Shown piece after piece: positions 49,071 to 59,310 of a DNA stretch of 64,000 nucleotides. The notes beneath the pieces are model-generated. The model saw nothing but the letters and a program-made list of their open reading frames with translations, was not told where the DNA came from and searched no databases. The DNA is from Acidobacteriaceae bacterium (GTDB taxonomy: Bacteria; Acidobacteriota; Terriglobia; Terriglobales; Acidobacteriaceae). The DNA lies in assembly GCA_025462885.1 (NCBI GenBank), contig JAOAPN010000009.1, forward strand, positions 93,263 to 157,262, in the 5' to 3' direction. The translations under genes and the position numbers were made by a program. The first letter of the stretch is position 1. Each line of letters begins with the position of its first letter.

Positions 49071-49246
49071 CGCCGATGAGAATTTAGATGCAGAAAATTC
49101 ATCTCACCCCGAGAAAAAAAACTAACCGGGTCCAATGAATATGTCTAAGTATCTCGCGATGGGGGTTGAATCCCTCTCTGCGGGCGAACCCGATTCGTCG
49201 AATTGGTCGCATCGGATATTCCGGCTGTATGAGTTATAAAAAGAAG

Positions 49247-49279
49247 CCGCAGATTCCATATTGGAGATCTGCGGTTTTT
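49247..49279. terminator. Bidirectional terminator hairpin
   Basis: CCGCAGAT (49247-49254) and ATCTGCGG (49267-49274) form the stem. TTTTT follows on the plus strand and CTTCTTTTT on the minus strand. On the minus side it lies about 55 bases after the stop of a small secreted-protein gene. Confidence 0.8.
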
Positions 49280-49334
49280 GCGGTGCTCGATTTTTAGAGT
49301 GCTTGTTACTCTGCGGACTGCTTCAGAGGTTCAC

Positions 49335-49493
49335 TTAGCGACCGAGGTGCGGTCTCGCAGCGTGAACGTGAACCCTTGGAGTCCTGTCGTGGAACTGAGG
49401 ACTCATACGAACTCCACCGACCCGGGGTCCACGGGCGTATGCCAGTGCCGGAGCGAGAGTGAGGAGCAGCGCGATGAAAAATCTCAGATTCAT
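49335..49493 (-). CDS. Small secreted basic protein (52 residues)
   Basis: ATG 49493 to TAA 49335. The first 20 residues form a convincing signal peptide (MNLRFFIALLLTLAPALAYA). The mature part has about 32 residues and is rich in Arg, His and Pro (GPRVGGVR, HAARPHLGR). A weak RBS (AAGAAG) lies upstream and a terminator follows in the right direction. The family is not recognised. The evidence is the signal peptide and the context; overlapping plus-strand frames look worse. Confidence 0.55.
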   Translation of the reverse strand: MNLRFFIALLLTLAPALAYARGPRVGGVRMSPQFHDRTPRVHVHAARPHLGR

Positions 49494-49767
49494 ATTCTTC
49501 TTACCTGTTCACAATCGTAGAAAAAGGAGCGACTGTGAAGCAACCTTTCCTGCTACGTCTATAGGACGCGTTGGGACTGGGGTTGGATTCAACTTTTAGC
49601 GGGCCAATGAACGCGATTGTGCGCCCAGTGCTATCCCTTTTAGGTGTTATCCAGATTAGAAGCGCGCCAATAAATCTTGTCCAGAGTTATTTAGCCCACG
49701 TATCGAATCTGGCAAGCGCTTCCAGCAGGCGGCGTGCCGCCCATTCCAGCGCTCGCATCGTCCGGTT

Positions 49768-50442
49768 CTATGTGTTCCGGGCATTTTTGATGAAGTCGGC
49801 GAGCTTCGCGGGGTCTTTCCGGCCGGGGCTGGCTTCGACGCCGCTGGCTACGTCGACACCCCAGGGCTGAAGGACCTCGATCGCCTGTCGGACGTTTTCG
49901 GGGGTCAGGCCTCCCGCGACGATCAAGGGCATGGGTACCAGAGCGGAGAGGGCCTGGCGCGCCGCGTTCCAGTCAAAAGCGATGCCAGTTCCGCCCGAGG
50001 CGGTGGCGGTGCGTGAATCGACCAGCACGGCATCCACGTGCGGCGCGGTGCGGAGAGTTGCGATAGCAGATGCAGCCGTTTCGGGAGAGTGGGAGGCTAC
50101 GTTCCGGTGGGTGGTCTGGATGAGACGGAGGCCGGGCAGGAGGGTGGCCAGCGTTGCGATGAAAGCGGCGGAGTACTCGCTGTGAAGTTGCACGCCCGTA
50201 AGCCCCGCGTCTCGAGCCACATCGGCTATTTCGGCGGGATCGAGGATGGTGAAGACGCCGATCTTTTCTACGGCGGCGGGAAGCTGGGGGACGATTGCGG
50301 CCACCTGTTGGGGCGTGACCTGTCGGGGGCTGGATGCGAAGATAAAGCCCAGGGCATCCGCGCCGAGTTCAGCGGCCAGCGCGGCGTCGGTGAGGTTGGT
50401 GTTGGCGCAGATTTTGATCCACATGGGGACGCTCGCTGTCAT
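49768..50442 (-). CDS. trpF: Phosphoribosylanthranilate isomerase TrpF
   Basis: The product has 224 residues. It converts phosphoribosylanthranilate to CdRP in tryptophan synthesis. IKICANTNLTDAALAAELGADALGFIF gives the N-terminus with the catalytic Cys, GVQLHSE and DAVLVDS follow, and the Asp in GVDVASGVE completes the site. It starts six bases after trpC, as part of a trpC-trpF operon. ATG 50424 (MWIKIC) is an alternative start. Confidence 0.95.
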   Translation of the reverse strand: MTASVPMWIKICANTNLTDAALAAELGADALGFIFASSPRQVTPQQVAAIVPQLPAAVEKIGVFTILDPAEIADVARDAGLTGVQLHSEYSAAFIATLATLLPGLRLIQTTHRNVASHSPETAASAIATLRTAPHVDAVLVDSRTATASGGTGIAFDWNAARQALSALVPMPLIVAGGLTPENVRQAIEVLQPWGVDVASGVEASPGRKDPAKLADFIKNARNT

Positions 50443-50448
50443 GGCTGA

Positions 50449-51252
50449 TTAGACGTCGACGGAGTAATCGCGATCCAGGAGCAGGGCCAGGGAGGCACCG
50501 GGATCGGGCTGGCGCATGAAGGCCTCACCGATCAGGAAGGCATCGTAGCCGACGGCCTGAAGCTGTGCGATGTCCTCGGCGGTGCGGATGCCGCTCTCTG
50601 CGACGTGGAGGGTGTTGGCGGGGAGCCAGGCGGCGAGTTCCAGGAGCGAATCCGGACGTACCGTGAAGGTGCGGAGGTCGCGGCTATTGACGCCGATCAG
50701 ATCGAAGCCCAGGTCGGTCGCGCGGGCGATCTCCTCCCGGTCGTGGGCCTCGCAGAGAACGTCGAGGCCGAGCGACACGGCCTCAGCATGGAGATCGCGA
50801 AGAGCGATGTCAGTGTGGGCGGCTACGATGAGAAGAATGGCGTCCGCCCCGGCAGCACGGGCCTCGAGGATCTGGAAGGGATCGAGAATGAAATCCTTCC
50901 GGATGCAGGGGATCGTGACAGCAGCGGAGGCGGCTTCGAGATCGGTGAGGGACCCTTGGAAGAATGGGGAGTCGGTCAGCACAGAGATTGCGCCGGCACC
51001 GGCGTCCTGGTAGGCACGGGCCAGCTTCGCAGGCTGGAAGTCGGCACGGATAAGGCCCTTGGAGGGCGATGCTTTTTTGATCTCTGCGATCACCGCAGGT
51101 CCGTTGGCGGCTGCCGCACGAAGGCCGGCACTGAAGCCGCGCGGGGTATGGGCAGCGGCTCTGCGTTCCAGGAGGCCATAGTCGGCATCGAGCTTGCGGG
51201 CGTTTACGTCGAGAAGGGTGCGGGCGAGAATCTGGTCGAGCTGAGTTGCCAT
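50449..51252 (-). CDS. trpC: Indole-3-glycerol phosphate synthase TrpC
   Basis: The product has 267 residues. It forms indole-glycerol phosphate from CdRP, the step after TrpF. VIAEIKKASPSKGLIR, ISVLTDSPFFQGS, IRKDFILDPFQI, GADAILLIVA, IGVNSRDLRTF and VAESGIRT are the TIM-barrel active-site segments, with Lys and Glu in place. Other trp genes are not in the window. Confidence 0.97.
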   Translation of the reverse strand: MATQLDQILARTLLDVNARKLDADYGLLERRAAAHTPRGFSAGLRAAAANGPAVIAEIKKASPSKGLIRADFQPAKLARAYQDAGAGAISVLTDSPFFQGSLTDLEAASAAVTIPCIRKDFILDPFQILEARAAGADAILLIVAAHTDIALRDLHAEAVSLGLDVLCEAHDREEIARATDLGFDLIGVNSRDLRTFTVRPDSLLELAAWLPANTLHVAESGIRTAEDIAQLQAVGYDAFLIGEAFMRQPDPGASLALLLDRDYSVDV

Positions 51253-51423
51253 GGTCGTATTACTTTATCGGTTTCGCTCGCGATTGTCCGGTCCCATGCA
51301 ATTGGACAAGCAACGAAGAAAGCTCCGTCCTGTAAGAAAAGGAGGAGCTTTGCAAAGTTTGCTTGGAATTGTTTTGATTTAGAGCGTCTGAATCCAGAAT
51401 GCCCCAGAATGATTTACCGGGGT

Positions 51424-51445
51424 CTCAATGCTGACAGGCATTGAG
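51424..51445 (-). terminator. Hairpin after tRNA-Leu
   Basis: CTCAATGC and GCATTGAG form an 8-bp perfect stem about ten bases beyond the tRNA 3' end. There is no marked T-run. Confidence 0.5.
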
Positions 51446-51454
51446 GAATAAATT

Positions 51455-51541
51455 TGGTGCCGAAGGGGGGACTCGAACCCCCACACCCTTGCGAGTACAT
51501 GGACCTGAACCATGCGCGTCTGCCAATTCCGCCACTACGGC
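51455..51541 (-). tRNA. tRNA-Leu (CAG)
   Basis: An 87-nt class II tRNA with encoded CCA (51457-51455). It starts GCCGTAGTGGCGGAATTGGC, typical of tRNA-Leu. The anticodon is CAG in GGTTCAGGTCC. It has a variable arm, and the T arm GGGGGTTCGAGTCCCCC. It reads CUG. Confidence 0.95.
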
Positions 51542-51756
51542 ACGGTCTTCAATGATAGCGCCAGCTTTGGAAGCCGACTGCATCAACCGCGACACCTTAG
51601 TCTTACAAACACTGCGGGGTATGTCAATGTCAGGGCGCAGGATGAGATGGGTGGGAATTCGAGGTCTACGAATGTCGACGAAAAAGGAGTCGACGCTGCA
51701 GGTTGCTACGTCCAAACGGTATAACGGATGCACTGAGAACGGAGTTACTTTTCCCC

Positions 51757-52014
51757 ATGGTCGAGAACGCGAACGCAATACCCTCTTCTGACAGCAATGA
51801 GATTCCTGAGGAACTGGCTGTCGAGATCCGCCGATTGGCACACGATCTGAGCAACGCGCTTGAGATCATCGTGCAGACGAGCTTTTTGCTCAGCACCACC
51901 GAGATGAAGGAACCGGCTTCCGACTGGCTCCGCATGCTGGAAGGTGGAGTTGAGAAAGCCCTGAACATCAACCTGGAGCTGCGTCAATATGTGAAGGAGC
52001 ATACGCCGCGTTAA
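51757..52014 (+). CDS. Orphan histidine-kinase H-box-like protein (85 residues)
   Basis: ATG 51757 begins a small helical protein. EIRRLAHDLSNALEIIVQTSFLL resembles the dimerisation/phospho-acceptor helix of histidine kinases (H-D-L-S-N), and the second helix reads WLRMLEGGVEKALNINLELRQYV. No ATPase domain is present. GGAG lies about 12 bases upstream. It faces a receiver-domain gene (52060-52662) and the two might exchange phosphate. The function is inferred from motif and position only. Confidence 0.65.
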   Translation: MVENANAIPSSDSNEIPEELAVEIRRLAHDLSNALEIIVQTSFLLSTTEMKEPASDWLRMLEGGVEKALNINLELRQYVKEHTPR

Positions 52015-52059
52015 TGTCAATTTCGCAGCGTATGTCTTTCGTGATTTTCGGTTCGGAGT

Positions 52060-52662
52060 TTAGCGGGAAGAACGCTTGGAGGCAGGCTTCTTCGCGGGTT
52101 TTGCAGCGGCAGCCGTCTTCTTTGCTTTCGCGGATTTGAGAGGGCTCTTTGCGGTCGGGACTTTTGCAGCGGCAGACTTCTTAGCCGAAGCTTTTGTCTT
52201 GGCTGAAGCAGTCTTAACCGCGGACTTCTTTGCTGATGCTTTTTTTGCAGGCGTGGCAGAGACCGGATCGGTAGCGATGTCCAGACCTGCGAGCCGCTGA
52301 TCGCGGGCGTCGAAGAGCTTTTCGATCTGTTGCAGCATGAGCCGCGTGTGCATGGGCTTCAGCAGGAGTTGATGCGCGCCCAGCTCCTGCCAGTCGGCCT
52401 CGTCGACAGGAAAAGCAGTGAGAAGAGCGACGGCGGGATGGTACGCGGCGGTGCGCGCGGCGCGGATTACTTCGCGACCGGCCTCGTCATTTTCCATGCG
52501 CATATCGGTGATGACCATGTGGTACTCGTGGGAGCGCAGCCGCAGCTTTCCCTCGCGGGCGGAGGCGGCGGTTTCAACGTCGAAGCCGCTGATCTCAAGC
52601 ACCGCCTTCATAGTGAGCAGAACGGCAACTTCATCGTCGACGAGCAGAATGCGGCGCTTCAT
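52060..52662 (-). CDS. Receiver domain fused to a histone-H1-like Lys/Ala tail
   Basis: The product has 200 residues. Residues 1-120 are a standard CheY-like receiver: LLVDDE, phospho-acceptor Asp53 in MVITDMRME, and Lys102 in LLLKPMH. From about 139 to the end the sequence is almost only Lys, Ala, Ser, Thr and Pro (repeats such as AKKSA and SAKAKK), like bacterial histone-H1-type or AlgP tails that bind DNA without sequence specificity. Phosphorylation might therefore control nucleoid binding. There is no sequence-specific DNA-binding domain. Confidence 0.85.
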   Translation of the reverse strand: MKRRILLVDDEVAVLLTMKAVLEISGFDVETAASAREGKLRLRSHEYHMVITDMRMENDEAGREVIRAARTAAYHPAVALLTAFPVDEADWQELGAHQLLLKPMHTRLMLQQIEKLFDARDQRLAGLDIATDPVSATPAKKASAKKSAVKTASAKTKASAKKSAAAKVPTAKSPLKSAKAKKTAAAAKPAKKPASKRSSR

Positions 52663-52911
52663 ATGCGGATTATCCCCTTGGAACTAGGTAGTTCAGTGGC
52701 ATGGCGCGAACCATGCCACCGACAACGATACACTGTGCGCGATCCAACGAAGACGTGGCGTGAGCCTTCGTGCGGCTGTGCCTTTGCATCGGGAACGCTG
52801 CTGTACCCCTAGATGCTATACTCACTGTTGCTGCGCGACCTTATTCTCCAAGGAGCGTATAACCTATAACTCACGCATGGCGACCGAGACGGTCCGCTGT
52901 GGAGGCGACCT

Positions 52912-53556
52912 ATTCCACCGATTGATAAGCGTTCCGCAAAGTCTTTTATCCGTACGAATGAACGAATCCGCGCGCGAGAGATCCGCGTAATCGACGAAAA
53001 CGGCGAGCAACTCGGCGTGATGGCACCGTTCGAGGCGCTGAAGATGGCGCGTGAGCGTGCTCTGGACCTGGTCGAAATCTCGCCCAATGCCGTACCGCCG
53101 GTCTGCAAGATTCAGGACTATGGCAAGTTCCTTTACGAAAAAGACAAGAGCGATCGCGCTGCTCGCAAAAAACAGAAAGTTATCGTCATTAAAGAAGTGA
53201 AGTTTTCGGTCACGGTGGATGAGCACGACTACCAGACCAAAAAGAATCAGGCTGTCCGCTTTCTGGGGGAAGGCGATAAGGTCAAAGCTTCACTGCGCTT
53301 CAAAGGCCGGCAGATGGCTCACCGCGACCTGGGCTATAAGATCATCAACCGTCTGATCCTGGATATCGGGGATGCCGGCCTGGTGGAGTTTATGCCTCGC
53401 ATGGAAGGCACGACGCTCCACGCGATTATTGCTCCTTCGAAGAAGGCCGAAGTTGTTCCCAAGAAAGCCGCCCCTGAAGCGGTCATCAGCGCTCCTGCAG
53501 CGGCTAAAGCACCAGCGCCTGCTCCGATTGCTCCTGCGGAGCCAGCCCAAGGGTAA
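52912..53556 (+). CDS. infC: Translation initiation factor IF-3, AUU start
   Basis: The product has 214 residues. The conserved N-terminus (FIRTNERIRAREIRVIDENGEQLGVM) lies upstream of the first ATG (53017). The frame has no ATG, GTG or TTG between 52912 and 53013. ATT at 52912 has GGAGG six bases before it, matching the AUU start that lets E. coli IF-3 repress its own translation; a second ATT is at 52921. The N- and C-domains are complete, and a Lys/Ala/Pro-rich tail of about 35 residues follows. rpmI and rplT, the usual partners, are absent; a terminator comes next. Confidence 0.93.
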   Translation: MPPIDKRSAKSFIRTNERIRAREIRVIDENGEQLGVMAPFEALKMARERALDLVEISPNAVPPVCKIQDYGKFLYEKDKSDRAARKKQKVIVIKEVKFSVTVDEHDYQTKKNQAVRFLGEGDKVKASLRFKGRQMAHRDLGYKIINRLILDIGDAGLVEFMPRMEGTTLHAIIAPSKKAEVVPKKAAPEAVISAPAAAKAPAPAPIAPAEPAQG

Positions 53557-53579
53557 TAGATCTAAATTCTGCAATATAC

Positions 53580-53610
53580 AAGGCGGGGAGCAATTGCTCC
53601 CCGCCTTTTT
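53580..53610 (+). terminator. Intrinsic terminator after infC
   Basis: AAGGCGGGGAGC and GCTCCCCGCCTT form a 12-bp perfect stem with an AATT loop, followed by TTT. It lies 24 bases after the infC stop. Confidence 0.92.
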
Positions 53611-54001
53611 CCGTCTGATGGGGATGGAATGGGGAATATCCAGACTTGCGGATAGCTATTGCGCAGCGCAACACTCTTGCGGGCTTGATTTTGGGCGAGG
53701 CTTATCTATTCAGGTCATATCGGCTCCGCAAACTATTGCAGTTCGAACCTTATAAGTAAGCCTTGTATGTCGCTCAAAATAAAGAGACATACTTTTATTG
53801 TTCTCATTATGGCCAGTTTTAGGCCGAAATTGCGTGCATAGGCAGGGGAAAAACTCAGGTACTTCGGTAATCAAAGGTATTGTATACCACTATATGTTGT
53901 TGAAAATAATAGACTTATAAGTGTAGCCATTCTATTGTTGTTTCAGCGAGCTTGTCCAGCAAAATCTAAAAAAAGTACATACCACTTTAGGAGCATATCC
54001 A
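53611..54001. other. AT-rich gap upstream of the tandem peptide genes
   Basis: About 390 bases without a convincing gene. A GTATGTC/GACATAC hairpin (53765-53792) followed by TTTTATTG looks like a plus-strand terminator with no gene in front of it. The last 120 bases before the first peptide gene are low in G+C and may carry its promoter. Confidence 0.5.
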
Positions 54002-54175
54002 ATGAAAAACATCGTCCGTGCCTTCGTCGTCGTCCTCGCCCTCACCGGTGCCGCTGCCTCCACCCAGATCGCTTCCGCTGCTCCCCAGACCAAGATCACC
54101 ATCGCCAAGACCTCTGCAATGCCCATCCCGACCTGCGATCCCAATGATGCCAACGCCTGTGGAATCGACCGCTAA
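54002..54175 (+). CDS. Small secreted peptide precursor 1 (57 residues)
   Basis: ATG 54002 has AGGAG eight bases upstream. A signal peptide (MKNIVRAFVVVLALTGAAAS, cleavage probably after ASA) is followed by a short spacer and the C-terminal 18 residues, which include PIPTCDPNDANACGIDR. Two Cys eight residues apart could close a small loop. The next gene encodes the same signal and C-terminus with a divergent spacer. The family is not recognised. A processed secreted peptide is a reasonable inference. Confidence 0.75.
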   Translation: MKNIVRAFVVVLALTGAAASTQIASAAPQTKITIAKTSAMPIPTCDPNDANACGIDR

Positions 54176-54265
54176 GTTCTTTCCTCGTAACACTTCAGAT
54201 GGCGAACCCGAATCATCTACCGAAACTCGATTGATCGACGCCAAGTAAATCCCAGGAGCTTTCCC

Positions 54266-54439
54266 ATGAAGAACATCGTCCGCGCTTTCGTCGTCGTCCT
54301 CGCCCTCACCGGTGCTGCAGCTTCCACCCAGATTGCCCATGCCTCTGCTCGGACCTCGGCTGTGACCGCCAAGATCAGTGCGATGCCAATTCCGACCTGC
54401 GATCCGAACGATGCGAATGCTTGTGGGATCGACCGGTAG
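54266..54439 (+). CDS. Small secreted peptide precursor 2 (57 residues)
   Basis: A tandem paralogue of the preceding gene, 90 bases on. ATG 54266 has AGGAG seven bases upstream. The first 24 residues are identical to precursor 1. The middle differs (HASARTSAVTAKI against SAAPQTKITIAKT), and the C-terminal 19 residues (AMPIPTCDPNDANACGIDR) are identical. Conservation of signal and tail with a drifting centre is the pattern expected if the tail is the active part. The membrane-protein gene starts about 105 bases downstream. Confidence 0.75.
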   Translation: MKNIVRAFVVVLALTGAAASTQIAHASARTSAVTAKISAMPIPTCDPNDANACGIDR

Positions 54440-54543
54440 GTATTCCCCCGTGGTAGGTAACCGCAAATAATTGCGATTTGACAAAATCAGTTGTTGTATC
54501 CTCCTCTTCCATACGCTAGGCTTGAATGGTACGAGGCATACCG

Positions 54544-55449
54544 ATGATTTCTTCCACATTTGTTCACTCTCTCTCATATCTCGAGATTGCTTTCTGCGGG
54601 GTGGCACTCTTTGCTTTGCTCCGTAGTGAATCTGCGAAGAAATTTCCCAGTTTGGTTGCGCTTTTGGGTACTAAGCTTGTCTCTGGGCTTGCATGTCTGA
54701 CTTTTTTGGCGTTCAGCGGCAGGGGGCTTGAGAGACATCTTGCCTATAAGCTTTACTTCTATACTTACTGGCCAAGCTTCGCGATCGAATCAATCCTGTC
54801 TCTGCTCGTGGTTTACAGCATCTTCAAGCTGGCCATGGAGCCGTTGAAAGGTCTCGCAACGCTCGGTATTCTGGTTTTTCGTTGGGCGGCTGCGATTTCA
54901 GTGGCCATGTCGATCGGCATGGCCGTTGGCCCTAGCTATACAAGCGCCACGTTCCTCGTCACAGTTGTGACCCATCTTCAGCAGACAACCAGCATCTTGA
55001 CGCTCTGCCTTCTGCTTTTCGTTTGTTTCGCGATTCGCCCCATGGGTTTGACCTACAAGAGTCGTATCTTCGGTGTGAGTCTGGGACTCGGTGTTATGGC
55101 GACCTTCAGCCTACTCACATCGGCCTGGATGTCGAATAACAGCTACCTGTATTCCGCGTTGAATGTAACGAATGGTATTGCGGTATGCCTGACGTTTTTC
55201 GTATGGAGCGCTTACTTCACGCTGCCTGAGCCGAAGCGTCGCATGATTCTTCTGCCAACAACGTCTCCGTTCCTTCGTTGGAATCAGATCTCGATGGCGC
55301 TTGGCGACGATCCGGGCTTCGTGGCTGTCGGTGGCATTCCGCCGGAGATCTTCGCTCCGGCTGAAGTCGAAATTATGCGTCGGGCATCCGTAAAGATGAC
55401 CTCTTCCCGGCCGCCTGTAGAGTCCGATCTGCTTTCCCGTCTTGCATAA
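54544..55449 (+). CDS. Seven-helix membrane protein of unknown function
   Basis: The product has 301 residues from ATG 54544, with GAGG seven bases upstream; this start is better supported than the ATG at 54526. Seven hydrophobic segments can be counted, with the N-terminus short and a C-terminal tail of about 70 residues after the last helix (LPEPKRRMILLP, then AEVEIMRRASVKM). I do not recognise a named domain. A TTGACA element (54478-54483) lies upstream. Position directly after two secreted peptide genes invites a receptor, immunity or export role, which is untested. Confidence 0.8.
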   Translation: MISSTFVHSLSYLEIAFCGVALFALLRSESAKKFPSLVALLGTKLVSGLACLTFLAFSGRGLERHLAYKLYFYTYWPSFAIESILSLLVVYSIFKLAMEPLKGLATLGILVFRWAAAISVAMSIGMAVGPSYTSATFLVTVVTHLQQTTSILTLCLLLFVCFAIRPMGLTYKSRIFGVSLGLGVMATFSLLTSAWMSNNSYLYSALNVTNGIAVCLTFFVWSAYFTLPEPKRRMILLPTTSPFLRWNQISMALGDDPGFVAVGGIPPEIFAPAEVEIMRRASVKMTSSRPPVESDLLSRLA

Positions 55450-55472
55450 ACATATAGGCGCATCAGCACTCC

Positions 55473-55500
55473 AAGGCCGTCCTTAACCGGGCGGCCTTTT
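55473..55500 (+). terminator. Intrinsic terminator after the seven-helix protein gene
   Basis: AAGGCCGTCC and GGGCGGCCTT pair (one G-T) around a TTAACC loop, followed by TT. It lies about 24 bases after the stop. Confidence 0.85.
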
Positions 55501-55815
55501 CGTTTGCCGCATGTGGCTTGCGCTCTGGTGATGTTGGAATTTCGCTGCTCGTCATACTTCAGCCGCTGAGATTTAGAGCACCTTGTCTCCTTTCTATTGA
55601 AGAGCGTGAAGCGGTACAGCTCTTAGCTAATGAGCAACGGCATTGGGTTGAGATGCCGGCGCTTTCCGCAACGTTTGTCTCAGTCTTCGGAAGGGCTTGC
55701 CTATCGACACGAGCTTCATCTGGCAGGTCCGGAAGCTTGCCAGGCGCTGAGTGGGAAAAGGGACCAGGCTGATTTTCAGGGTCCTCGACGTTCCTAAAGT
55801 CCCGCTCAACAAAAA

Positions 55816-55839
55816 TACCGCTCCCCGGAGGGAGCGGCA
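55816..55839 (-). terminator. Intrinsic terminator after rpsA
   Basis: On the minus strand TGCCGCTCC pairs with GGAGCGGTA (one G-T pair), followed by TTTTTG. It lies about 30 bases after the rpsA stop. Confidence 0.88.
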
Positions 55840-55870
55840 TTTTATTGGACCGAGTGTAAGGGAGAACCTG

Positions 55871-57838
<1,968 letters not shown>

Positions 57839-58202
57839 GATGATGCGGACTCCGGGGCCCAAGCATTCGTCTTGCGGGCGGCACTGTCTTCGGGATCAAT
57901 CAATTTCCGGAGTGGATATTGATTAGATACTCTATTCCCGAAAAAGCTTCGGCAGGCAGGATCGAATTATGTCTTGCAGAGGAGCGCTGCACTTGGGTCC
58001 CACACGCAGTGGCTCACTCAAAAGCATAGAACTTTGAATGGCCGGAGTCAACCAAACCTTGCTCATGTTGGCGATTCGATTGCTACAGATCGATTAAAAG
58101 CAGCGGAGTGGCTCTATTTGACCGATTACCGATGCGTTTGCGTTGAAAACGGATCGAACCGCATTGGCCGCCCCTCGGGCAGCAGGCCGTTATACTCGGC
58201 AG
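57839..58202. other. Gap between rpsA and the HIT gene
   Basis: About 360 bases between divergent genes. It should hold the promoters of both. A TTGATTAGATACTCTATTCC stretch near 57920 is AT-rich. No convincing gene, tRNA or hairpin terminator was found. Confidence 0.4.
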
Positions 58203-58796
58203 ATGGGGCAAATGGATCGACTTTGGACACCGTGGCGCTATAGCTATATCACCGGGGAGGAGACGCGAGGCCGTCGCAAAGGTGTGCCGGAGAAGCTGGA
58301 TGGGTGGCCGGTGTCGGAGGATAAGCATTGCGTCTTCTGCAACATGATTGCCGCGGCCGATTCTGCGATCGGGTTGGGAATGGCGGTCGATGAGGCCGAG
58401 GAGGCGGTGTTTCTGGTGGAGCGCGGCCGATTCAGCTTTGTCTGCCTGAACGCGTATCCCTATGGGACGGGGCACGTAATGATTGTTCCGTATGCCCATG
58501 CGGACTCGCTGGCGGCGCTACCGGGGGAGGTGGCCCAGGAGATGATGCAGACGATGCAGCGGGTAGAGCGGTGCCTGCGAGCAGTCTATCGGCCGGGTGG
58601 GATGAACTTTGGCATGAATCTTGGCGAGGCGGCCGGAGCGGGGATCGCCGAACATCTGCACATTCACGCGCTCCCACGCTGGAGCGGCGATGTGAATTTT
58701 ATGACAACAACTGCAGAGACGCGGGTGCTGCCCGAGACTTTGGATATCACCTGGAGTAAGTTGAGGGCTGGGATGCGTCTTCAGTTTCCCAGCTAG
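58203..58796 (+). CDS. HIT family nucleotide hydrolase/transferase
   Basis: The product has 197 residues from ATG 58203. RLWTPWRYSYITG at the start and KHCVFCNMI with a Cys pair (likely zinc) are typical of the Ap4A-phosphorylase/GalT-like bacterial HIT branch. EHLHIHALPRW holds the HxHxH catalytic triad. GTGHVMIVPYAH is the second family signature. The substrate is probably a dinucleoside polyphosphate or nucleoside phosphoramidate. Confidence 0.92.
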   Translation: MGQMDRLWTPWRYSYITGEETRGRRKGVPEKLDGWPVSEDKHCVFCNMIAAADSAIGLGMAVDEAEEAVFLVERGRFSFVCLNAYPYGTGHVMIVPYAHADSLAALPGEVAQEMMQTMQRVERCLRAVYRPGGMNFGMNLGEAAGAGIAEHLHIHALPRWSGDVNFMTTTAETRVLPETLDITWSKLRAGMRLQFPS

Positions 58797-58981
58797 CTTA
58801 TAAGGACGCTGGGGAGTCTGGTATTCACAGGATGGCGTTGATGTGGATACAACTTTAGTTCGGTTGGGGTCATCTGATCGGTAACAGCAGTACGTAACCA
58901 GTCCCATGGTGACGGAAGCACGATCTCCGAACCAGCTAAAGCTTCACTTAAGCGAAAGTCTCGCTGTAATGAGAGGGCCCC

Positions 58982-59272
58982 ATGGCAACTCTACAGATCC
59001 ACACCCCTGCATCCTTGCGGTCGACTCCTATGAGCCGCCGCGCTAATCCTGGCAATCTGACAGAAGCTGAACGTCCATACCTCCTTGCGGGGCGAAACGG
59101 ACGGACGGCAGCAATCGGTAGAACGGCATTTGTAGCGCTTCCGAAAGAGTCGGAAGATGCAAAAATTACGGGAGCTACGCGATCTCTGGATCGCAGACTG
59201 CTGGGATTGAACCTTCGTGACTCTCGGATGTCGGTCAAGGCTGAGGTTTTGACTGACATCCGTATCGCTTAG
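58982..59272 (+). CDS. Small hypothetical protein (96 residues)
   Basis: ATG 58982 has GAGAGG five bases upstream. The protein is basic, with GNLTEAERPYLLAGRNGRTAAIGR in the middle and RRLLGLNLRD near the end. There is no signal or membrane helix. Two antisense frames overlap it, but they lack an RBS, and a terminator follows this gene. The family is not recognised. Confidence 0.5.
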   Translation: MATLQIHTPASLRSTPMSRRANPGNLTEAERPYLLAGRNGRTAAIGRTAFVALPKESEDAKITGATRSLDRRLLGLNLRDSRMSVKAEVLTDIRIA

Positions 59273-59310
59273 AGTCTGAACAGAACCTTCCGAAAGCATT
59301 CCTAATAAGA

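Noticed and set aside
53622..53755. Possible 45-residue gene after infC
   Set aside because: No RBS, it begins within the terminator region and the amino-acid pattern is not protein-like.
55518..55772. Open frame of 84 codons between the seven-helix gene and rpsA
   Set aside because: No RBS, no motif, and the composition does not resemble local coding sequence.
57974..58243. Open frame of 89 codons upstream of the HIT gene
   Set aside because: It overlaps the supported HIT start in another frame, lacks an RBS and has no recognisable features.
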